NCBI GenBank assembly: GCA_910588845.1
Contig: CAJURU010000014.1
Span: 1-64,000 of the forward strand
Source: an uncultured Lachnospiraceae bacterium
GTDB lineage: Bacteria; Bacillota; Clostridia; Lachnospirales; Lachnospiraceae
Reading direction: 5' to 3'
DNA length: 64,000 nt
The notes under the pieces are model-generated. The model was given only the letters and a program-made list of their open reading frames with translations, searched no databases and was not told the origin of the DNA. The position numbers and the translations under genes were made by a program. Below are positions 40,855 to 50,233 of this stretch, in pieces. Position 1 is the first letter of the stretch. Each line of letters begins with the position of its first letter.

Positions 40855-41865
40855 ATGGCAAGCTCAGAAGACTATACAGGCGTTCAAAAAGCGGCGATAT
40901 TGCTAATTGCATTAGGACCGGAGAAATCAGCCTCAATCTTTAAACATTTAAAAGAAGAAGAAATCGAAGAACTGACTTTGGAAATTGCCAATACCAGAAG
41001 TATTTCTCCCCAGACGAAGGAAGATGTACTCAATGAGTTTTACCAGGTCTGCCTGGCTCAACAATACATTGCCGAGGGCGGTATTGGTTATGCAAAGGAA
41101 CTTTTGGAAAAGGCATTGGGAGAGGAAAAGGCGCAGGGCGTTATTTCAAAGCTTACGGCTTCCTTGCAGGTGCGGCCTTTCGAGTTTGTGCGCAAAACAG
41201 ACCCATCCCAGCTGCTTAACTTTATTCAGGATGAGCACCCGCAGACAATTGCTATGATTCTGTCCTATTTATCAGCAGGGCAGGCAGCTGTAATTATTGG
41301 TGCGCTTGTGCCTGAGAAGCAGGCGGATGTTGCCAAGCGTATCGCTATGATGGACAGAACGTCGCCGGATGTGATAAAGGAAGTGGAACGAGTATTGGAA
41401 CGCAAACTTTCTGCTTTGGTAAATCAGGATTACACGATTGTCGGCGGTGTCGATGCAATCGTAAATATTTTGAATACCGTAGACCGTGGTACAGAGAAGC
41501 ATATTATGGAAACTCTTGAAATTGAAGAGCCCGAATTGGCAGATGAAATCCGCAAGAAGATGTTCGTATTCGAGGATATCCTTCTTCTGGACGACCGTGC
41601 AATTCAGCGTGTACTTCGTGATGTCGACAACAACGACTTAGGCGTAGCGCTGAAAGCGGCGAATGAAGATGTGCAGAATGTAATTTTCAAGAATATGTCC
41701 AAGCGTCTTGCTACAATGATTAAGGAAGATATGGAATATATGGGACCTGTACGAATGAAGGATGTAGAGGAAGCGCAGCAGAAGATTGTGGGTATTATCC
41801 GTAAGCTGGAGGATTCCGCAGAGATCGTAATTTCCCGTGGCGGAGGTGATGAGATCGTTGTCTAA
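40855..41865 (+). CDS. fliG: Flagellar motor switch protein FliG
   Basis: A 336-residue rotor protein. It has K-A-A-I-L-L-I-A-L-G-P-E near the start, the EHPQT motif as D-E-H-P-Q-T-I-A, and a C-terminal charged torque helix region (F-E-D-I-L-L-L-D-D-R-A-I-Q-R-V-L-R-D-V). It overlaps the next gene. Confidence 0.95.
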   Translation: MASSEDYTGVQKAAILLIALGPEKSASIFKHLKEEEIEELTLEIANTRSISPQTKEDVLNEFYQVCLAQQYIAEGGIGYAKELLEKALGEEKAQGVISKLTASLQVRPFEFVRKTDPSQLLNFIQDEHPQTIAMILSYLSAGQAAVIIGALVPEKQADVAKRIAMMDRTSPDVIKEVERVLERKLSALVNQDYTIVGGVDAIVNILNTVDRGTEKHIMETLEIEEPELADEIRKKMFVFEDILLLDDRAIQRVLRDVDNNDLGVALKAANEDVQNVIFKNMSKRLATMIKEDMEYMGPVRMKDVEEAQQKIVGIIRKLEDSAEIVISRGGGDEIVV

Positions 41866-42679
41866 TTTGTATAAGCAGAGGTATGTGTTTTCCGACAGCT
41901 TTTCTAAGAGAGTGATCAATTCAAATGATAAGGTAGCCGAACGGCTGGAAGAGCTGCGGCGCCAAGAACAGATGGAGGCTCAGATTCCGAACCCGCAGGG
42001 TGCGGTGGATGGATTTATGGTAGGCCTTCAGGCAGAAGAAATAGATGCGGTTCCTAAGGAGCCGGTGATTTCACCGGAAGAAATCCGCAAGATGGCACAG
42101 GAGGAGGCAGACGATTTACTGGCTGATGCCAGGAAACAGGCAGACGCCCTCCTGGCTGATGCTGATATGCAGGCGGATGCTATCCGCAAGGAGGCCAAGA
42201 ATGCAGGATTTGAGCAGGGGCATCAGGAGGGGACAGCCAAAGCAGAAGAAGAACTGACGAGGCTGCGCAGCCAGATAGAAGAAGAACAGCGGCAGTTGGA
42301 GGCCGATTACCGGCAGAAGGTTCAAGAATTAGAACCGTATTTAGTGGAGATTGTTTCCGACGTGTTTGAAAAGGTATTCCATGTTCACTTTGATGATAAG
42401 AAAGAAGTTCTCGTTTACTTAATAGAGAAAGTAATTTTGAATGCAGAAGGAACAAAGGAATTTCAGGTCAGGGTAAGCCGCGCAGATTATGAGTTTGTGG
42501 AGGGGCAGAAAGATGCTATCTCCGCACAGGTCGGCGCATCTATTACGGTTGAAATCGTCGCCGACGCGTCTTTACAGGAACATCAGTGTATGATTGAGAC
42601 AGATTCCGGTGTATTTGAATGCGGAGTAGATGTTCAGCTTGAAAATTTGCTGGGTACATTAAAGTCATTAAGTTTGTGA
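41858..42679 (+). CDS. fliH: Flagellar export ATPase regulator FliH
   Basis: About 273 residues. A long charged coiled coil (about 70-165, Ala/Asp/Glu/Gln-rich) with G-F-E-Q-G-H-Q-E-G leads to the C-terminal FliH/V-type-E domain that holds FliI at the export gate. Low sequence conservation is normal. The start is uncertain: TTG 41858 follows GGAGGTGAT (41842-41850); ATG 41849 lies within that site. Overlaps fliG by 8 bases. Confidence 0.85.
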   Translation: MSNLYKQRYVFSDSFSKRVINSNDKVAERLEELRRQEQMEAQIPNPQGAVDGFMVGLQAEEIDAVPKEPVISPEEIRKMAQEEADDLLADARKQADALLADADMQADAIRKEAKNAGFEQGHQEGTAKAEEELTRLRSQIEEEQRQLEADYRQKVQELEPYLVEIVSDVFEKVFHVHFDDKKEVLVYLIEKVILNAEGTKEFQVRVSRADYEFVEGQKDAISAQVGASITVEIVADASLQEHQCMIETDSGVFECGVDVQLENLLGTLKSLSL

Positions 42680-42689
42680 GGGAAATAAT

Positions 42690-43994
42690 GTGACATATGA
42701 TTTGGACAAATACCGTCAGTTAGCAGACAAAAATTATTATAGACATTTGGGAAAAGTAGTAAAGATAGTAGGACTTACGATAGAATCTGTGGGCCCCAAT
42801 GCCAAACTCAGTGACTTGTGCCGAATTATTATTGATAAGAACAAGGACATTTTTATTATGGCAGAAGTAGTCGGTTTCCGCGACAAGAGACTGCTTCTTA
42901 TGCCTTATGAGAGTGTGGAAGGGCTGGGAGTAGGATGTATCGTAGAGAATACGGGACATCCTTTGTCTGTTTGTGTAGGCGACGAAATGCTTGGACACAC
43001 GTTAGACGGTATGGGAAGGCCTACGGATGTGGAAGCGCTGACATTAGGAGCAGAATATCCAGTCGATGCTCCGCCGCCAGACCCAATGGAGAGGGAAATT
43101 ATAGACGAAGTTCTTCCTTTAGGAGTGAAAGCGGTAGACGGATTGATAACAGTAGGCAAGGGGCAGAGAATTGGTATATTTGCCGGCTCTGGCGTAGGAA
43201 AAAGCACCCTGCTCGGCATGTTTGCCAGGAATACTCGTGCGGATATCAATGTAATTGCTTTGATTGGCGAGCGTGGCAGGGAAGTGCGGGAGTTTATAGA
43301 GCGGGACATGGGTGAGGAAGGAATGCGCCGTTCCGTCGTAGTCGTGGCGACTTCTGACCGGCCTGCGCTGCTTCGGCGTAACGCGGCTAAGACTGCAACA
43401 GCGATTGCAGAGTATTTCCGGGACCAGGGAAAAGATGTGCTTCTGATGATGGATTCCCTGACGCGTTTTTCAATGGCACAGCGTGAGATTGGACTTGCCT
43501 CCGGGGAGCCGCCGGTTACAAGAGGCTATCCTCCAAGTGTTTATTCGGAGATGCCCAAACTTTTAGAGCGTGCCGGTAATTCAGACAGAGGCTCTATCAC
43601 AGGACTTTACACGGTATTGGTAGATGGGGATGATTTTAACGAGCCAATTACAGATACTGCAAGAAGTATCCTGGATGGACATATCATGTTGGACAGGAAG
43701 CTGGCGCATAAGAACCATTATCCTGCAATTGATGTTTTACAAAGCATCTCCCGTGTTATGAGTTCTATTGCGGGATCGGAGCATAAGGCGACGGCTGGTA
43801 AGTTAAAAAATGTGTTGGCGACTTATCAGGAAGCAGAAGATTTAATTAATATCGGGGCATATAAAAAAGGTTCCAATAATAATATTGATTATGCCATTGA
43901 GAAAATTGACAGTGTGAATGAGTTCCTCTTACAGGAGACGCATGATAAGTTTTCTTTTGAAGAGATATTGGATATGATGGAGCAGATTTTCTAA
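42690..43994 (+). CDS. fliI: Flagellum-specific export ATPase FliI
   Basis: A 434-residue ATPase homologous to F1 beta. Walker A G-S-G-V-G-K-S-T (about 168), I-G-E-R-G-R-E-V, Walker B L-L-M-M-D-S-L-T-R, and the M-A-Q-R-E-I-G-L-A-S-G-E-P-P block. Powers or primes flagellar protein export. GTG start behind GAGGG. Confidence 0.95.
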   Translation: MTYDLDKYRQLADKNYYRHLGKVVKIVGLTIESVGPNAKLSDLCRIIIDKNKDIFIMAEVVGFRDKRLLLMPYESVEGLGVGCIVENTGHPLSVCVGDEMLGHTLDGMGRPTDVEALTLGAEYPVDAPPPDPMEREIIDEVLPLGVKAVDGLITVGKGQRIGIFAGSGVGKSTLLGMFARNTRADINVIALIGERGREVREFIERDMGEEGMRRSVVVVATSDRPALLRRNAAKTATAIAEYFRDQGKDVLLMMDSLTRFSMAQREIGLASGEPPVTRGYPPSVYSEMPKLLERAGNSDRGSITGLYTVLVDGDDFNEPITDTARSILDGHIMLDRKLAHKNHYPAIDVLQSISRVMSSIAGSEHKATAGKLKNVLATYQEAEDLINIGAYKKGSNNNIDYAIEKIDSVNEFLLQETHDKFSFEEILDMMEQIF

Positions 43995-44036
43995 AGATGT
44001 CTTGTATCGGGGTTTTAAAAGTAGGTTGGATAAATT

Positions 44037-44486
44037 ATGGCGAAGTTCCTATACAGGATGCAGAACATCCTGAATATTAAATATAAGCTTGAGACTCAGG
44101 CCAAAACAGCATTTTCTGTTGCAGCTGCGGCTTTGCAAAGAGAAGAGGAGAAACTGGAAGCTCTGCGCCAGAGAAAACGTTCTTATGAATTGAAGGCGCG
44201 TGAATTGGCAAGCGGCAAGCTGGATTTCCTGGAAATCCGTACGAACCGGGCAGCGATTGAGAATATGAAAGAATTAATCAAGAACCAGCTGTTAGCCGTC
44301 CATGTGGCGGAGCGTAATTTGGAGAATGCCAGAAAGCAATTGCAGGAGGTTATGACAGAGCGCAAGACGCATGAGATTCTCAAGGACAAAGCTTTTGAAG
44401 AATTTAAGAAAGAAGTCGAAAAAGAAGAGAGCAAGGCAGTGGATGAGCTGGTGAGTTTCACCCACAATCATGTACAAGAAGGATAG
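44037..44486 (+). CDS. fliJ: Flagellar export chaperone FliJ
   Basis: A 149-residue, fully helical, highly charged protein predicted to be one antiparallel coiled coil, as FliJ is; it is the stalk of the export ATPase. Identity rests on length, composition, the start F-L-Y-R-M-Q-N-I-L-N-I-K and position after fliI. Confidence 0.85.
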   Translation: MAKFLYRMQNILNIKYKLETQAKTAFSVAAAALQREEEKLEALRQRKRSYELKARELASGKLDFLEIRTNRAAIENMKELIKNQLLAVHVAERNLENARKQLQEVMTERKTHEILKDKAFEEFKKEVEKEESKAVDELVSFTHNHVQEG

Positions 44487-44489
44487 GCG

Positions 44490-45341
44490 GTGGCACATAT
44501 GGCAGAGCAGATATTAGATCAGGAAGAGACAGAAGTTTTAGATAAAAAGGCGCAGAAAAAGGCAGAGAGAGCTCGAAAAAAGGAAGAGAAGAAGAACAGG
44601 AAACAGATGGAAGAGGAATCTCCGCAGGAGGAAGAAGAAGGCGGAAGTAAGGTTGCCGTTATTATTGCAACTATCATCTTTATTGTAATCTGGCTGGCAA
44701 TTCTGGCATTAGTAATCAAAATGGACATTGGCGGTTTTGGCTCCACAGTATTGCAGCCAATCCTCAAAGACGTTCCGTATGTCAACAAGATCCTGCCGGA
44801 GACAGTGCAGGAGGAAGAGCCGGTGGACGCTCAGTATCCTTATACTACGTTGAGCGAGGCAATCGAGCGTATCAAAGAGTTGGAAGTTGAGGTCTCCAAC
44901 GCAAAGTCCCAGACGAAAGATAATTCAGACTATGTATCGCAGTTGGAGGCGGAAGTAGAGAGGCTCAAAGGGTTTGAGAGTGAGCAGTCAAATTTTGAAC
45001 AACAGAAAACAGAGTTTTACAAAGAGGTTGTGTTTAACGAGAATGCACCCGATATATCAGAATATAAAGCATATTATGAGAGCATCGACCCAGCAAATGC
45101 GGAGGTGCTGTACAAACAGGTAGTCCAGCAGCAAGAAGCCGATTCACAGATTCAGGATTATGCCAATACATATGCTTCTATGAAACCCAAACAGGCGGCA
45201 GCTCTTATGGAGCAGATGACAGATGATTTGAAATTGGTGGCAAAAATTTTGGATAATATGGATACGGCTGCCCGGGCAAAAATTTTGGATGCCATGAATT
45301 CAGAAGTGGCGGCAAGGCTTACGAAGATTATGGAGCCTTGA
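44490..45341 (+). CDS. MotE/YlxF-like flagellar protein with MgtE-N-like domain
   Basis: A 283-residue protein. A Lys/Glu-rich N-terminus (about 1-50), one membrane helix (about 53-75), a coiled coil (about 115-165) and a C-terminal MgtE_N-like domain (Y-A-S-M-K-P-K-Q-A-A-A-L-M, then I-L-D-N-M and D-A-M-N-S). This matches MotE/YlxF, encoded between fliJ and fliK in Firmicutes and implicated in stator assembly. The start may be GTG 44490 (AAGGA upstream) or ATG 44499. Confidence 0.78.
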   Translation: MAHMAEQILDQEETEVLDKKAQKKAERARKKEEKKNRKQMEEESPQEEEEGGSKVAVIIATIIFIVIWLAILALVIKMDIGGFGSTVLQPILKDVPYVNKILPETVQEEEPVDAQYPYTTLSEAIERIKELEVEVSNAKSQTKDNSDYVSQLEAEVERLKGFESEQSNFEQQKTEFYKEVVFNENAPDISEYKAYYESIDPANAEVLYKQVVQQQEADSQIQDYANTYASMKPKQAAALMEQMTDDLKLVAKILDNMDTAARAKILDAMNSEVAARLTKIMEP

Positions 45342-45439
45342 CAGAATGTGGTTATAAGGTCCCGAAAGGGATTTTATAATAGATTAGGGTGTCAAGAGCG
45401 CCTATTAATCATAAATATAACAGGAAAGGAGGTACACAG

Positions 45440-46948
45440 ATGACGACCAGCAAAGTAACACAGATTATGTCAATGCTGAAAAGTCCTGAACTGCCAGGTA
45501 TGCAGAAGCAGACACAAGGGCCGGGGCTTGCGTTTGGCACATATCTTGGTCAGACAGCCGGAAACGGAAAACAGGATTTGCTTTCTACAGAAAGTTTGAT
45601 CCAGCCAGTCAGAAATGACAGTGTAAATCAGACGGCTTATGAGCGAGAATCGGCTAAATCAGGGTATCGTGAGAATTCTATTTCACGTGATAATCCGGCG
45701 GATATCCAGAGTAAACTGCCCCAGGATGCGAATGAGAAATTGCAGGCTTTTGACAAACAGGTCAAGGAAGTGATTGCTGAGAAGCTGGGAATTTCTGAGG
45801 AAGAGGTTGCGCAGCAGATGGAAGCTATGGGACTTACTGCTATGGACTTGATGGATCCTGCCAAACTGGCCGGCTTGGTAATGGAGCTGACTGGCAGCGA
45901 AGATATCGGCGGTTTGTTGTTGGATGGTGATTTTCAGCAGATGCTTGCACAAATCAGTGATTTGTCTGAGGGGTTCGCCTCACAGTTGAATTTGACGCCG
46001 GAGGAGATGAGTCAGCTTGCCGAGCAGTTAAAGTTGATGGGAGCAGATAATCCACAGGGAGATGCGTCAAGCAGTGCGGGACAATTGTCTCAGAATGCGG
46101 GCAACATATCGCAGGATGGGCAGGAAGTTTTGGCAGAACAGGCTAAGACTGACGCAAACGTACAGAGCAGCGCAACAACAGTTCAGACAAACCAGCAGCA
46201 ATCAGCCGATGACGCCGATGTATCCAATCAGACGGTAAGGGAGAGCGCAGGACAGGAAGAAAATGAATCTGCCGTAACTACCCAGACACAGGAGGGCGCG
46301 CAAGAACAAGGGCAGACAGAAAGTTCTCAGACAGGAGAAAAGTTTTCTGACTTATCTAAAGAGACAGGCGGCAATGACAAGGCGGATAATAAGCAGACGC
46401 ATGTAGCTTACCAGACCACAACACAGACCATTAATCAAGGGCAGACGGTGGAGGTGACGCAAACCGTCGTACAGACCAGGGTGGATGTGGAAGATATTCT
46501 CCGTCAGGTGAGCCAAATGACCAGGGTATTTGTAACACAGGCGGAATCATCTGTTGAAATGCAGCTTAATCCGGCTAATCTTGGGAAAATTTATTTACAG
46601 GTAGTTTCCAGGGAAGGCGTGATTACGGCTCAGATTGCAGCCCAAAATGAGGCGGTCAAAGAGGCTTTGGAAAGCCAGGTTGCCACGCTGAAAGAGAACA
46701 TGAATCAGCAGGGAATGAAGGTGGAAGCAATCGAGGTGACGATTGCCAGCCATGAATTTGAGCGGAATCTGGAAGAAAATCAGCAGAATGCAGCCAGGGA
46801 ACAGCAGGAAGAGGAAGCTGCCAAAAATGCCAGGCGAAATATCAATCTGAACAGCCTGGATGAGTTAGAAGGCGTGATGTCAGAAGAAGAGAGCCTTACA
46901 GCAAAAATGATGGCGGAACAAGGTAACAGCATGGATATCACAGCTTAA
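45440..46948 (+). CDS. fliK: Flagellar hook-length control protein FliK
   Basis: About 502 residues. A long Gln/Ser/Thr-rich, probably disordered N-terminal ruler region is followed by the conserved C-terminal FliK domain with V-E-M-Q-L-N-P-A-N-L-G-K-I-Y (about 370-385), and L-K-E-N-M-N-Q-Q-G. It sets hook length and switches export specificity through FlhB. ATG 45440 follows AAAGGAGG; the longer frame from 45389 is rejected. Confidence 0.88.
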   Translation: MTTSKVTQIMSMLKSPELPGMQKQTQGPGLAFGTYLGQTAGNGKQDLLSTESLIQPVRNDSVNQTAYERESAKSGYRENSISRDNPADIQSKLPQDANEKLQAFDKQVKEVIAEKLGISEEEVAQQMEAMGLTAMDLMDPAKLAGLVMELTGSEDIGGLLLDGDFQQMLAQISDLSEGFASQLNLTPEEMSQLAEQLKLMGADNPQGDASSSAGQLSQNAGNISQDGQEVLAEQAKTDANVQSSATTVQTNQQQSADDADVSNQTVRESAGQEENESAVTTQTQEGAQEQGQTESSQTGEKFSDLSKETGGNDKADNKQTHVAYQTTTQTINQGQTVEVTQTVVQTRVDVEDILRQVSQMTRVFVTQAESSVEMQLNPANLGKIYLQVVSREGVITAQIAAQNEAVKEALESQVATLKENMNQQGMKVEAIEVTIASHEFERNLEENQQNAAREQQEEEAAKNARRNINLNSLDELEGVMSEEESLTAKMMAEQGNSMDITA

Positions 46949-46974
46949 TTTATATTGTAAGAAAGGAGAAACAT

Positions 46975-47736
46975 ATGTCAATTCAAATACCGGTAAAAGA
47001 TGGCAAGGTAGTAGAAAACAATGCTTCCCAGGATTCACTGGCGGCTAATAAACGTTCTGGCAGCAGCCTGGATAAAGAAGCGTTTTTACAACTTTTGGTC
47101 GCACAGATGAAGTATCAGGATCCCTTGGAGCCGACTTCTAACACAGAATATATTTCTCAGCTTGCCACATTCTCATCACTGGAAGAGATGCAGAACCTCA
47201 ATGGAACCATGACAACACAGCATGCGACTAATCTGGTGGGCAAGACGGTTATCATGAATGTTCAGAGTTCTACAGGGGCTACGAATGTAGTACAGGGAAA
47301 AGTAGACTTCATTGTAAAACAGAACAACAAAGTATATCTTTCGATTGATGACCAGCTTTATAGTATTGACGACCTTGATAAGGTAGTAGATGATGATTAT
47401 CTGGAAGCGCTGGCAATTGCAGAGGATTTCGAGAAAGTTATTGGTGAGCTTCCAAATGTGAAGAATCTGAGGCTTGATGATAAGGAACAGCTGGAAAGGG
47501 TGCGTAAGGCTTACAACAACTTGACGACATATCAGCAGGAGTTTATTGCCAAGTATTGTCCAAAGGCTTTGGCGAAGCTGAAAGAACTGCTTGCTAAGAT
47601 GAAAGAGATGACGGACGCTGCCGGAGGAACAGATGGTGATGATAAAGTAGACGGCGATGACAAGGTGGACGGCGATAATAATGTAGACGGCGATAATAAG
47701 GATGACAAGGACGATACCTCTACAGGCAAAAAGTAG
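46975..47736 (+). CDS. flgD: Flagellar hook cap protein FlgD with unusual C-terminus
   Basis: A 253-residue protein. Residues about 25-85 are the FlgD N-terminal motif (F-L-Q-L-L-V-A-Q-M-K-Y-Q-D-P, then E-Y-I-S-Q-L-A-T-F). A short FlgD-like strand region follows. From about 140 the sequence changes to a helical module (R-V-R-K-A-Y-N-N-L-T-T-Y-Q-Q-E-F) resembling repeats of clostridial surface proteins, then an Asp-rich tail built from 6-residue repeats. The standard Tudor/FnIII hook-cap part looks reduced. Confidence 0.87.
   Translation: MSIQIPVKDGKVVENNASQDSLAANKRSGSSLDKEAFLQLLVAQMKYQDPLEPTSNTEYISQLATFSSLEEMQNLNGTMTTQHATNLVGKTVIMNVQSSTGATNVVQGKVDFIVKQNNKVYLSIDDQLYSIDDLDKVVDDDYLEALAIAEDFEKVIGELPNVKNLRLDDKEQLERVRKAYNNLTTYQQEFIAKYCPKALAKLKELLAKMKEMTDAAGGTDGDDKVDGDDKVDGDNNVDGDNKDDKDDTSTGKK
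47635..47706 (+). repeat. 18-bp tandem repeats in the flgD 3' end
   Basis: Four units (47635, 47653, 47671, 47689) encode G-D-D-K-V-D, G-D-D-K-V-D, G-D-N-N-V-D and G-D-N-K-D-D. In frame and strongly acidic. Confidence 0.85.
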
Positions 47737-47772
47737 GAGGAAAGCAGGGAAGCTTAGAAGGAGAGAGATATT

Positions 47773-48171
47773 ATGAATAAGATTTCAAATCAATTCTCTT
47801 CTATTGAACAGATTACAGATCAGTATCTGAAAAAAGGCATATCGGAATCGGTGCAAGCTGCATCGGAAGTGTCGTTTGAAGATATTTTAAAACGCAGACA
47901 GTCTGTGAATGATACTTCTGCACTCAAGTTTTCCAAACATGCTTCCATGCGGTTACAGAGCAGGAACATAGAACTCTCCAGTGAGCAGCAGGAGCGTTTA
48001 GAGACGGGAGCGGAGAAAGCAGAAGCGAAGGGAATGAGAGAATCCCTTGTGATAGTTGATTCCTATTCATTCATTGTGAATGTGCCGAATAAGACGGTGG
48101 TGACAGCCATGGATCAGGCGGAGTCAGCAGAGAACGTATACACGAACATAGACGGAGCCGTAATAATATAG
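47773..48171 (+). CDS. Flagellar operon protein, TIGR02530 family
   Basis: A 132-residue protein. The conserved core is K-F-S-K-H-A-S-M-R-L-Q-S-R-N-I with D-S-Y-S-F-I-V-N-V-P-N-K-T-V near the end, as in the family always found between flgD and flgE in Firmicutes. Exact role unknown; probably linked to hook assembly. Confidence 0.85.
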   Translation: MNKISNQFSSIEQITDQYLKKGISESVQAASEVSFEDILKRRQSVNDTSALKFSKHASMRLQSRNIELSSEQQERLETGAEKAEAKGMRESLVIVDSYSFIVNVPNKTVVTAMDQAESAENVYTNIDGAVII

Positions 48172-48248
48172 CTGGACCGAAAGGAAGCTTGCGGCCTTTG
48201 AATGACAGAGAGGGCTATACGGCAAAAGAATCAGGAGGTCAATTAATT

Positions 48249-49847
48249 ATGATGAGAGCATTGTATTCTGGCGTGTCAGGATTGAAGACACACCAGACAA
48301 AAATGGATGTTATAGGTAATAACATCGCAAACGTAAACACTGTTGCATTTAAGTCTTCAAGTACAGCGTTCAGTGATCTTATGTATCAGACAGTATCGAA
48401 TTCATCTGGCGCTACCCAGACAAGAGGTGGTGTCAATGCCAAACAGATTGGTCTTGGTGTTACCACAGGTTCCACTTCTGTAAATATTACATCGCCGGGT
48501 TCTACCCAGACTACCGGTGATGGATGGGATTTGAGAATTACTGGTGACAGTTTCTTTATTGTCAACAACGGAAGCCAGAACTTATTTACGAAGGCGGGGG
48601 CATTTACACTTGACGGCTCTGGCAATCTTGTTATGAAATCTACTGGCTACATGGTAATGGGATGGCAGGTAGATCCGACTACCCAGACGATCCGCAAGGA
48701 CACGGTATCTTCTCTGCGCGTTATGCAGGAGGCCAACTTGACTTCCCCGCCAGAGGCAACTACAGAGGCAACCTGCTCCGGTATTCTCGATAAATACTGC
48801 AAGCAGGTGAATACGGATGATGGATATATGATGAGCCTCAATTTCTATGATGCGCTCGGTTACAGTTATACGGCAAAGTTTGCAGTAAAGACGGCAAATC
48901 AGGATACTTTGACGTATACGGTAGAGCTGGCAGACATTCTCGATGCGGATAACCATTCCATTCTTCAGGATTATTTAGATGCTGATCCGGCTAACACAAT
49001 GACAAATATATTTGGCGAGCCGACCAATATTGACCGCTCTTACGCGCTGGCTGACGGTTTTACATACAACGGCACCAATTTCTTTGATGCAGACGGCAAT
49101 CAGCTCACATATGATGCTGCGAATAAGAAATATACCGCGGCAGGCGGCAAGGAATATACCGTAACATCTATGTTTGGCATTTCCGACAAGCAGGCACAGG
49201 ATTATTCAGAAGACCGAATTTCTGCGGATGGCAAATATGAGTATACTGAGACATTATACGGTTACAGCCTTGATTACAAGGAGGGTGAGCCCAATGCCGG
49301 AACGTTTGACTGGGTTGGACAGCAGGGATCTGATTCTGTTATTTTAAAAATGTCAGCACTTGGCAATCAATTCCGCAATATCAATATAGACTTTTCTACG
49401 TCAGGGTGTTATGATAATGGAGGAGTTCCTACACTCGGTACAGACAAAGGCGCCGTCAACGGAATTGATGGCACGGGTAGGAGACTTGGAGCTCTGACCG
49501 GCTTGTCTGTTCAGGAGAATGGTGAAATTTACGGAAGTTATGACAACGGTACTCGCAGGCTGTTAGGCCAGATTGCTGTGACAGTATTTGCGAATCCGGC
49601 AGGTCTTGAGAAACTTGGAGAGAACTGTTATCAGCAGACGTTGAACTCCGGTGAGTTTGATGGCATCGGCCAGGACATTACTGCGGACGGCGGTAAGATG
49701 ACCAGCGGCGTTTTGGAGATGTCCAATGTAGACCTTGCAAACGAGTTTACCGAGATGATCACGACACAGAGAGGTTTCCAGGCAAACTCCAGAATTATCA
49801 CAACATCTGACAGTTTGTTGGAAGAGTTGGTTAATCTGAAACGGTAA
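48249..49847 (+). CDS. flgE: Flagellar hook protein FlgE
   Basis: A 532-residue axial protein. N-terminal A-L-Y-S-G-V-S-G-L-K-T-H-Q, then D-V-I-G-N-N-I-A-N-V-N-T, and C-terminal V-D-L-A-N-E-F-T-E-M-I-T-T-Q-R-G-F-Q-A. The central part (about 150-400) is the variable, surface-exposed region. ATG 48249 follows AGGAGGT; the frame from 48189 is rejected. Confidence 0.94.
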   Translation: MMRALYSGVSGLKTHQTKMDVIGNNIANVNTVAFKSSSTAFSDLMYQTVSNSSGATQTRGGVNAKQIGLGVTTGSTSVNITSPGSTQTTGDGWDLRITGDSFFIVNNGSQNLFTKAGAFTLDGSGNLVMKSTGYMVMGWQVDPTTQTIRKDTVSSLRVMQEANLTSPPEATTEATCSGILDKYCKQVNTDDGYMMSLNFYDALGYSYTAKFAVKTANQDTLTYTVELADILDADNHSILQDYLDADPANTMTNIFGEPTNIDRSYALADGFTYNGTNFFDADGNQLTYDAANKKYTAAGGKEYTVTSMFGISDKQAQDYSEDRISADGKYEYTETLYGYSLDYKEGEPNAGTFDWVGQQGSDSVILKMSALGNQFRNINIDFSTSGCYDNGGVPTLGTDKGAVNGIDGTGRRLGALTGLSVQENGEIYGSYDNGTRRLLGQIAVTVFANPAGLEKLGENCYQQTLNSGEFDGIGQDITADGGKMTSGVLEMSNVDLANEFTEMITTQRGFQANSRIITTSDSLLEELVNLKR

Positions 49848-49880
49848 TCGCCGGTTGTAATATAAATTAATACATCATAA

Positions 49881-49910
49881 TTGGGGGACTGTGTTTCATA
49901 GTTCCCCCAA
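49881..49910 (+). promoter_or_regulatory. Strong hairpin between flgE and flbD
   Basis: TTGGGGG-ACT, loop, AGT-T-CCCCCAA: about 10 pairs with one bulged T. No T run follows and the next gene begins 20 bases later, so it is more likely an mRNA stability or processing element than a full terminator. Confidence 0.5.
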
Positions 49911-49929
49911 ATTAGGAAGGTGGTTTCCC

Positions 49930-50139
49930 ATGATAGAAGTCACAAAATTAAATGAATCTAAGGTTTTAATCAACGCAGAACTGATTGAATCTGTAGAGGA
50001 GACACCGGACACTGTCATTTCTTTTGTAACAGGGAAGAAAATAATTGTAAAAGAAAGTAGACAAGAGATAAAAAATTTAGTAATATTGTATAAGAGAGAA
50101 TTCATGACAACCGGTCTTCCCTGGTTGGAAAAGGAATAA
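49930..50139 (+). CDS. flbD: Flagellar protein FlbD
   Basis: A 69-residue protein. I-E-V-T-K-L-N, the segment L-I-N-A-E-L-I-E-S-V-E and T-G-K-K-I-I-V-K-E-S match the small FlbD family, present between flgE and motA in many operons. Function unclear. ATG 49930 follows AGGAAGGTGG. Confidence 0.9.
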   Translation: MIEVTKLNESKVLINAELIESVEETPDTVISFVTGKKIIVKESRQEIKNLVILYKREFMTTGLPWLEKE

Positions 50140-50233
50140 CACGCCTTGAGGATATGGCCTGAGGGTGTGTATTGAAGAGATATATCAATACGGACAGAAT
50201 ACATTTCATGGATGAAAAGGGCAGGTGGAAGAA

